NCBI RefSeq assembly: GCF_018991925.1
Contig: NW_024748870.1
Span: 2,029,834-2,093,833 of the forward strand
DNA: 64,000 nucleotides
From: Homarus americanus
Taxonomy: Eukaryota; Arthropoda; Malacostraca; Decapoda; Nephropidae
Direction of reading: 5' to 3'
Part shown: one piece after another, positions 59,109 to 64,000 of the stretch
How positions within the stretch are numbered: position 1 is the stretch's first letter
Layout: the number at the start of each line of letters is the position of its first letter
Translations under genes and position numbers: made by a program
Notes under the pieces: generated by a model
What the model saw: the letters and a program-made list of their open reading frames with translations, nothing else
The model's database searches: none
What the model was told of the DNA's origin: nothing

Positions 59109-60686
59109 TCATTGTTTTCGCTTTTTGCTTGTAAGGTCCTGTTTTGATGTCCCTGGTTGTGACCGCCTCTGCTCTTCAACAACCTGCAGCAGATGTTGAC
59201 GCTGGTCTTCAATCTTCGTGATCTTGCTGTTGAATGCCTGTATCAAGGCAATCCCTCTCTCTGCAGTGTCGTTGATGACTCTGAGACCACCCACAACTGC
59301 GACGCCAGTTTTGAAGTCTTCATCATCAGACCATGTGTCAGGCTCCTTGGACAAAAAAGAAGTCTTCATTTTGAGACTTTCAAATAGAAAGTTTGATCCT
59401 CTAGAAGCAAAGTCTGAGAGCTGCTTTGTGGGAAGGGAAGATGTGGCAGGAAGAGCAGCACGTTTTGGTGAATCCTCGGTCGCCTTCCTCTCAACGATTG
59501 CCCGAACTATGTTTGTCTTCATTGTTGCATTAACTTGTGGATCGAAGAGTGCAAGACCCACCAAGCCTTCACTGAGGTACCACAGGTGACGACCGAAGAC
59601 TGTGAGACATGTTCTTGATATTTTGACGTCGTGGTACTCTGACAGGTCTTGGAGGAGCCGCAAATCATTAGCAGGAGCGGAGGATGGAACGGAGGCCGTG
59701 AACCATGCACTGACATACACCTCTAGCACAAAGAATGTGAATCGTTTCAAGCCTAATGTCTCACGAGCAGTTAGTTTAAACTGATTAGCAAAAATCAGGA
59801 TCTTCATGACATAAATGAGCTTAGCCATCCACCGTGCTCGGTGAAGTGCTCCGGGCCGTCGGAGATTAAACTTGGGTAGAGCTCCATCGAGACACCTGAT
59901 TGCTAGCTCCAGTACCTCACGGTAATCATCACGTGGCTGCTGCTTCTTGCCCAGATGATGTTTCCAGCAACAGATGAGGTCATCTCGTTTCTCGTACAAA
60001 CTTGGAGGGAGGTCTGAGAGAGGGCTGTAGTCATCTTGACTGATGTCCTTCCACTTATGCTTGAAGCGAGAGAAGAGAGTATTATCTGGTCCAGAGGAAG
60101 GCCCCATGCATTCCACATACGCTTTCTCGGCAACAAGCTCAAGGATGTGGTGACGACACGCGAGATGCAGAAGACGGCGGCCGAGTTTCTGCTCCAGAAT
60201 GACACATGCCCCCGACAAGTGCCCAGTGTTTGAAGCTGTTGTGTCAAAACTGAGTGCTGAAACATTCTCTGATATTTTCCACTCTTCCAGCGCTGCACTG
60301 ACTGCTGTAGCAATGGCCTGTCCAGTCCCTGACAATAGTTTCGGGACACCAAGCAGCTTTTCAGTATTGATTCCGGAGACAAGAATGGCGATTCGGTCAA
60401 CACTCGCTCCTTGTTCATCAGGAATAATTTTTCCATCCCAGTGCACAGTGAGCACTTCACTAGGTTGAAATTTTTCTTTAATTTCGTTGGCAATCCCAGA
60501 ACGGTGGGTCGCTCGCGAAGTACGCACTGTCTCATAGTTTAAAACTAGTTCCATTGGGTCATGACCTAGACTAGCAGCCGTGGCACTGACGATCCGGAGA
60601 GCAGAGCGGTGACTGATCCCAGTGCGGTCCAATGTACTTGACAATTCAGGGGTGATAACTTTGAGAGTAGCACGTTTACGATGCAA
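59109..60686 (-). CDS. Transposase-like protein of an unassigned DDE family, 525 residues
   Basis: Presumed transposase of the surrounding element. Seen: an N-terminal helical region (ITPELSSTLDRTGISHRSAL), then TVHWDGK with Asp84 at the end of a strand-like stretch, VDRIAILVSG, LLSGTGQAIA, SALSFDTTASNTG with Asp148, and RRLLHLACRHHILEL, in which Cys177 and His180 form a C-x2-H motif. Spacing and order fit an RNase-H-fold (DDE) transposase with a C2H insertion; the third acidic residue I cannot place. A later block RRPGALHRARWMAKLIYVMK and a Lys-rich C-terminus (TSKKRKQ) follow. I recall similar unannotated proteins in other invertebrates, but cannot confirm this here. The frame is open from just after a TGA near 60699; the first in-frame ATG is Met45, so the true start is probably upstream in another frame or exon. 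Confidence 0.8.
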   Translation of the reverse strand: MHRKRATLKVITPELSSTLDRTGISHRSALRIVSATAASLGHDPMELVLNYETVRTSRATHRSGIANEIKEKFQPSEVLTVHWDGKIIPDEQGASVDRIAILVSGINTEKLLGVPKLLSGTGQAIATAVSAALEEWKISENVSALSFDTTASNTGHLSGACVILEQKLGRRLLHLACRHHILELVAEKAYVECMGPSSGPDNTLFSRFKHKWKDISQDDYSPLSDLPPSLYEKRDDLICCWKHHLGKKQQPRDDYREVLELAIRCLDGALPKFNLRRPGALHRARWMAKLIYVMKILIFANQFKLTARETLGLKRFTFFVLEVYVSAWFTASVPSSAPANDLRLLQDLSEYHDVKISRTCLTVFGRHLWYLSEGLVGLALFDPQVNATMKTNIVRAIVERKATEDSPKRAALPATSSLPTKQLSDFASRGSNFLFESLKMKTSFLSKEPDTWSDDEDFKTGVAVVGGLRVINDTAERGIALIQAFNSKITKIEDQRQHLLQVVEEQRRSQPGTSKQDLTSKKRKQ

Positions 60687-60689
60687 CTG

Positions 60690-60793
60690 TACCAGTCAGA
60701 CACTGGCACACAACCTCTTCCCCCTACACAGACTGACACCCGCCTCTCCCTCCCCTCTGCATTGCCAATAGCTGCACCAGCCAAAATACTCAT
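60690..60793 (-). other. Possible N-terminal piece of the transposase, offset frame
   Basis: Minus strand ATG at 60793 opens MSILAGAAIGNAEGRERRVS and continues in a frame different from the main ORF, to which it could be joined by a frameshift or by a small intron (acceptor-like CTGACTGGTACAG just before 60686). It sits between the right terminal repeat and the main ORF, where the true start is expected. Confidence 0.4.
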
Positions 60794-60926
60794 TACTCAT
60801 TTTTAGAAAAAATTTTAGGAACAACTTTAGTTTGAATTTGCATTCTACATATACCTGCAAAGTTTCATAGTAATCGGTTCATAAATAAAGAAATTAGAAA
60901 AAATCAATAATAATTTCAGTAGTGTT

Positions 60927-61062
60927 AACTTCAAATGGCTTGAGCCACCTCTAAATATTGTCCAAATGACCCAGGATTTCGCCTGTGTTCTTTTTTCATG
61001 GGTACGCAGTATTGGACAAATGGCCATCTAAAAAAAAAAATTTCACTTTTTATTGTCACCCT
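60927..61062 (-). repeat. Right terminal inverted repeat of the DNA transposon
   Basis: Inverse of 58786-58935. Differences are concentrated in a poly(A) run (61030-61040) and at the inner edge (CAAGTCAATTG against CAAGCCATTTG). Confidence 0.92.
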
Positions 61063-61146
61063 GAGGGCGGAGGTCAAAACACGTCCCTTCCATTAAAACT
61101 CGACTCCAGGATTGACTTAACTGAAGGAGGAGCGACAAGTGTCATG

Positions 61147-61148
<2 letters not shown>

Positions 61149-61197
<49 letters not shown>

Positions 61198-61290
61198 CAT
61201 GTAAAAGATTGATGAATGGAGGGAAAGAAAGATAAAATAGGTAGAGAGATAGATGGATAGATAGATAGAGAGATAGATAGATAGATAAAC
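61149..61290. repeat. (TC)n and (GATA)n
   Basis: (TC)n at 61149-61194 and GATAGATAGAGA run at 61240-61290. Confidence 0.95.
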
Positions 61291-61540
61291 ATAGAAGCCC
61301 CCCACGTCGTCTATCTCTCAAACTATATATATAAAAACATTATAACAACCATCTACCAATTTTTCTAGATCGTTGGCAACCGGTTGTCTAGTTAACTGGT
61401 CATTATGTGTCTAATTGGGGTCGTTACCTTACGTTTTCTCACCTTACGTTACCTGCCCAATTTGTAGCAGGAATTTCGTTAGTGATTAATTATTTGTATC
61501 GTTTATTTTGGATTTAGAGAAAGTTGAGTATTTAGTGTGT
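61291..61540. other. Unique DNA, nothing recognised
   Basis: No gene. Confidence 0.5.
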
Positions 61541-61544
61541 AAGA

Positions 61545-61665
61545 TGTGAGTGAGTGAGTGAGTGAGTGAGTGGGTGGGACAGAAGGACAGACAGACAGAC
61601 AGACAGAATGATTGATAGATAGATAGAAAGAAAGAAAAAAAAAGATAGATATATATATATAATGT
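61545..61665. repeat. (GAGT)n, (GACA)n, (GATA)n in series
   Basis: GAGTGAGTGAGT at 61546-61572, GACAGACA at 61585-61606, GATAGATA/GAAAGAAA to 61660. Confidence 0.92.
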
Positions 61666-61942
61666 CAACCTGTCAAAAGTTTCAAGTACCCCCAAAAAAA
61701 TGACAAATCACAACTAACGGTGAATTAGGTGTGACGCTGCTACTCCTCAGGGCCAAATTAAACACTAATATATTTATTTACATCATATAATTTTACGTTA
61801 AGATGTTTATAAATGTTTTTTTACCCTCACCCGTTACCCTAGAGACGGCATGTGACTGTACCCTCATTATAAAATTGATGCATATCCGATGTTGTAAATA
61901 ATTAGAGGAAATGATGATGTTTTGTGAGGTGTAATGTAGCTG

Positions 61943-61943
<1 letters not shown>
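61666..61943. other. AT-rich unique DNA, nothing recognised
   Basis: Between the GACA/GATA run and the CATA run. No gene. Confidence 0.5.

Positions 61944-61998
<55 letters not shown>
61944..61998. repeat. (CATA)n microsatellite
   Basis: About 13 CATA units. Confidence 0.96.
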
Positions 61999-61999
<1 letters not shown>

Positions 62000-62455
62000 T
62001 GGGTGGGGTTAGGTAGAGTGTGTTGTGGTGTGTGTATGTGTGCGTATAGGTGTGTCTGTATTTGTTTGTTTCTATATGTACGAGTATGTGTGTCTGTCTG
62101 TCTTAACGTAACTTAATCGACATACTTAACCTGGAATTTAATCTTTCTTGAACCCAAATTTAAACCACCCCATTAGTAAACCATTGAAGCATTAACTGTG
62201 TTGTATAATTGACTCAGAGAAGAAAAACTCATCAGCAAGACTAAACTACCTGAGTGAAAGTTAACACCAAGAGGAGTGAGTGTGTTTTGGAGAGCGTCTG
62301 AAAGTGCCTCGAGAGATGGATAGTCGAGTTAGTAGTGGACTATTATTTTTCCCACCAGGGGGCAGTAGTTTTGTACTTTATTTCAGTAATTGTATTTTGT
62401 GTAACGTAAATAGTGTTGTGTTTATGTTTGGGATAAGGTTAATGTTTTGTTATTG
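61999..62455. other. Unique DNA, nothing recognised
   Basis: Frame 62280-62567 has no recognisable domain and runs into a (GTT/ATT) repeat. Confidence 0.5.
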
Positions 62456-62528
62456 TTTTATTGATATTGTTGTTGTTTTTGTTGTTGTTATTATTATTTT
62501 CGTTATTATTATTATTATTATTATTATC
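62456..62528. repeat. (GTT)n and (ATT)n
   Basis: TTGTTGTTTTTG then TTATTATTATT. Confidence 0.9.
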
Positions 62529-62777
62529 CCGCGTAAACGAAGGATGGACAATTATAATAAGAACTAGAAGAAGGAATAAACGATAACTAAGGAAGAGAAA
62601 ACTTGATAAAGATGGTAAGGAGAACAAGCCACAAAATAGTCCATATTTTCTCCTCCCCCCCAAATAAAAAAAAAATATTACACAAGAAAAAAAAAACAGT
62701 ATTCAAACAAAATAAGGTAATAATCTAATATGTTTATTTTCTACGGCGTATAACATATCTACCATTGGTTCGCTGGT

Positions 62778-62778
<1 letters not shown>

Positions 62779-62873
<95 letters not shown>
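62779..62873. repeat. (CA)n microsatellite, about 46 units
   Basis: Pure CA run; the Cys/Val frames on the minus strand are its translations. Confidence 0.98.
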
Positions 62874-62874
<1 letters not shown>

Positions 62875-62999
62875 GCTTGATTCGCTGCCGTTTGATGACA
62901 TCCGATTTGCCTCATGAAGTAGCGTCCCCAGCAAGCGAGGGCTATCACTACAGGGTCTATTGAACGCTAAACTCTATTGGAGAGACAGACAGACAGGCT

Positions 63000-63098
63000 T
63001 ACTATTACTATAGCCCTAACCTAACCCACAAAACATACCTCATGCTGAAGATAAACTTAAAGGTTAGGTTAAGTTAGGTTTGATTAGGTTAGGTCTCT
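63000..63098. repeat. CCTAA/TTAGG tracts in inverted orientation
   Basis: CCTAACCTAACCC at 63014-63027 and GGTTAGGTTAAGTTAGGTT at 63061-63090 face each other with ATGCTGAAGATAAAC between them; possible degenerate member of the TTAGG-core element family. Confidence 0.55.
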
Positions 63099-63509
63099 CT
63101 CTCAGACAAACAGAAGATATATACACCACAGTAAGACCTTAACTAAAAACAAACACCAAACTTATAAATAAATCCCATCAACATAAAATACCACAATTAC
63201 ATAAAAAAAATGCACGAGTAAAAAAAAATCCACTTTGTAACTGGAAATTAGTGACCGAGAGGAATCCCCCAACGCGCCGTATAGGGAGTAAATCATGAGA
63301 ATATTAACCCCGTGTTGTGTAAGAGAGGTTTCGGGACCTAATCTCTAGTCGTGTTAATCCTGGAATTTATAAGACGTTGTAAGATGAACTGCGTCAGAAT
63401 TGGGCTTCGCTATTAAGCTTTCTGACTCAATTTTGACCTGATTTAAGATGATATATGACCTTAATAGGCAAGGGAGTTCTGAGAAGATTTGTATGTTTGT
63501 TCTTTTCTG
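63099..63509. other. Unique DNA, nothing recognised
   Basis: A-rich; no gene. Confidence 0.5.
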
Positions 63510-63668
63510 TGTGTTGGGGGTGAGGGAGCGGAAGGGAGGGTAGACTGTGTGGGAGAGAGAGAGGAAGGGTCGAGTGTGTGTGGGAGGGAGGGAAGGGGGG
63601 GGGGTCGAGTGTGTGTGGAGGGAGGGCTGGGGGTCGAGTGTGTGTGGGAGGGAGGGAAGGAAGAAGGG
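63510..63668. repeat. GGTCGAGTGTGTGTGGGAGG minisatellite
   Basis: About four copies of GGGTCGAGTGTGTGTGGGAG GGAGGGA. Frames on both strands are repeat translations. Confidence 0.9.
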
Positions 63669-64000
63669 TCTATCAAAAAAGATTCTGGGCACGGGAAAAA
63701 TAATCATTCATTCAGACACTCTACCTCCTAATTGACACTTAATGCTCTTACTATTTCTTCAAGATACACCAACCACTCATACTCGTTAACCTCACATTCT
63801 TAATTACCGTTTCAACTTACATATACTACCACTGAATCATTTACTCTTGCGTGTATAATTTTACGTAAAATTGTACATACTTATTTTGAATCTTACAGTC
63901 TTGTAATCTTACGTAGGGTCACTAGGTTTTGGGGCCCACGTAGCAATCCTCACCCCAGTGGCTATTCCAACGGGCCGTGAGGCAGGGTGAAGCCATCCGC
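63669..64000. other. Unique DNA to the window end, nothing recognised
   Basis: No gene, repeat array or RNA gene recognised. Confidence 0.5.

Larger units (their letters stand above)
58785..61062 (-). mobile_element. Cut-and-paste DNA transposon, about 2.28 kb, apparently complete
   Basis: Bounded by terminal inverted repeats that begin AGGGTGACAATA on both sides (58786 and, reversed, 61062). The single long gene is on the minus strand. The sequence GAGGGC occurs directly outside both ends (58779-58784 and 61063-61068) and may be a target-site duplication, although the left flank is GAGGG-rich, so the match is weak. High end-to-end identity and an open transposase frame suggest recent activity. 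Superfamily is not assigned; the C-x2-H motif in the transposase is shared by hAT, P, Kolobok, CACTA and Mutator-type DDE families. Confidence 0.85.

Noticed and set aside
52220..64000. Insulin A-chain exon downstream of the B-chain-like exon
   Set aside because: TGYTGY occurrences on the plus strand lie in simple repeats, in the transposon, or are followed by stops; none gives the A-chain cysteine pattern.

Overview
The window looks like nuclear DNA of an arthropod, most probably a decapod crustacean (crab or shrimp type). Inference rests on: short TTAGG/CCTAA tracts (the arthropod telomere motif) scattered throughout; an extreme density of GT/CA, GA/TC, ATT and CTC microsatellites and of minisatellites with 15-64 bp units; degenerate LINEs of CR1/L2 type; and no bacterial-style gene packing. 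Host coding DNA is almost absent. Most long open frames here are tandem repeats whose unit is a multiple of three, or translated microsatellites. Layout: 0-38 kb is non-coding sequence dominated by satellites. Notable are a 33-bp array (3.3-4.0 kb), a 32-bp array (8.4-9.0 kb), a 61-bp array (13.8-14.4 kb), a 27-bp array (16.6-17.2 kb), a 23-bp array (23.9-24.5 kb) and a reverse-oriented 22-bp relative of it (26.8-27.1 kb), and a 20-bp array (29.4-29.8 kb). Between 5 and 36 kb lie several short inverted-repeat elements whose core is a TTAGG-like tract, and a pogo-like MITE at 30.9 kb. From 35.8 to 48.3 kb is a graveyard of LINE retrotransposons: two 5'-truncated copies sharing one 3' end (35.8 and 44.4-45.4 kb), an L2/CR1-like relic pair (39.0-41.0 kb), and a long minus-strand CR1-like LINE (45.5-48.2 kb) nested in an older repeat. 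From 49 to 58 kb is AT-rich sequence with simple repeats, a 64-bp pogo-MITE-derived satellite (53.0-53.3 kb), and the best candidate host exon in the window. At 58.8-61.1 kb sits a cut-and-paste DNA transposon with about 135-bp terminal inverted repeats and a 526-codon open transposase frame. Functional content: (1) the exon at 52021-52219 encodes a signal peptide, a furin-like site and a cysteine pair resembling an insulin/relaxin-superfamily B chain; it ends at a consensus donor in phase 1, the position and phase of the C-peptide intron of insulin-family genes. The A-chain exon was not found downstream. (2) The transposase ORF at 59109-60686 (minus) shows candidate DDE aspartates and a C-x2-H motif and looks recent, because its two ends share a 70-bp identical stretch. 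No rRNA, tRNA, CRISPR array or operon was recognised. The two strongest leads for something new are the insulin-like exon and the transposon, followed by the TTAGG-core inverted-repeat family.
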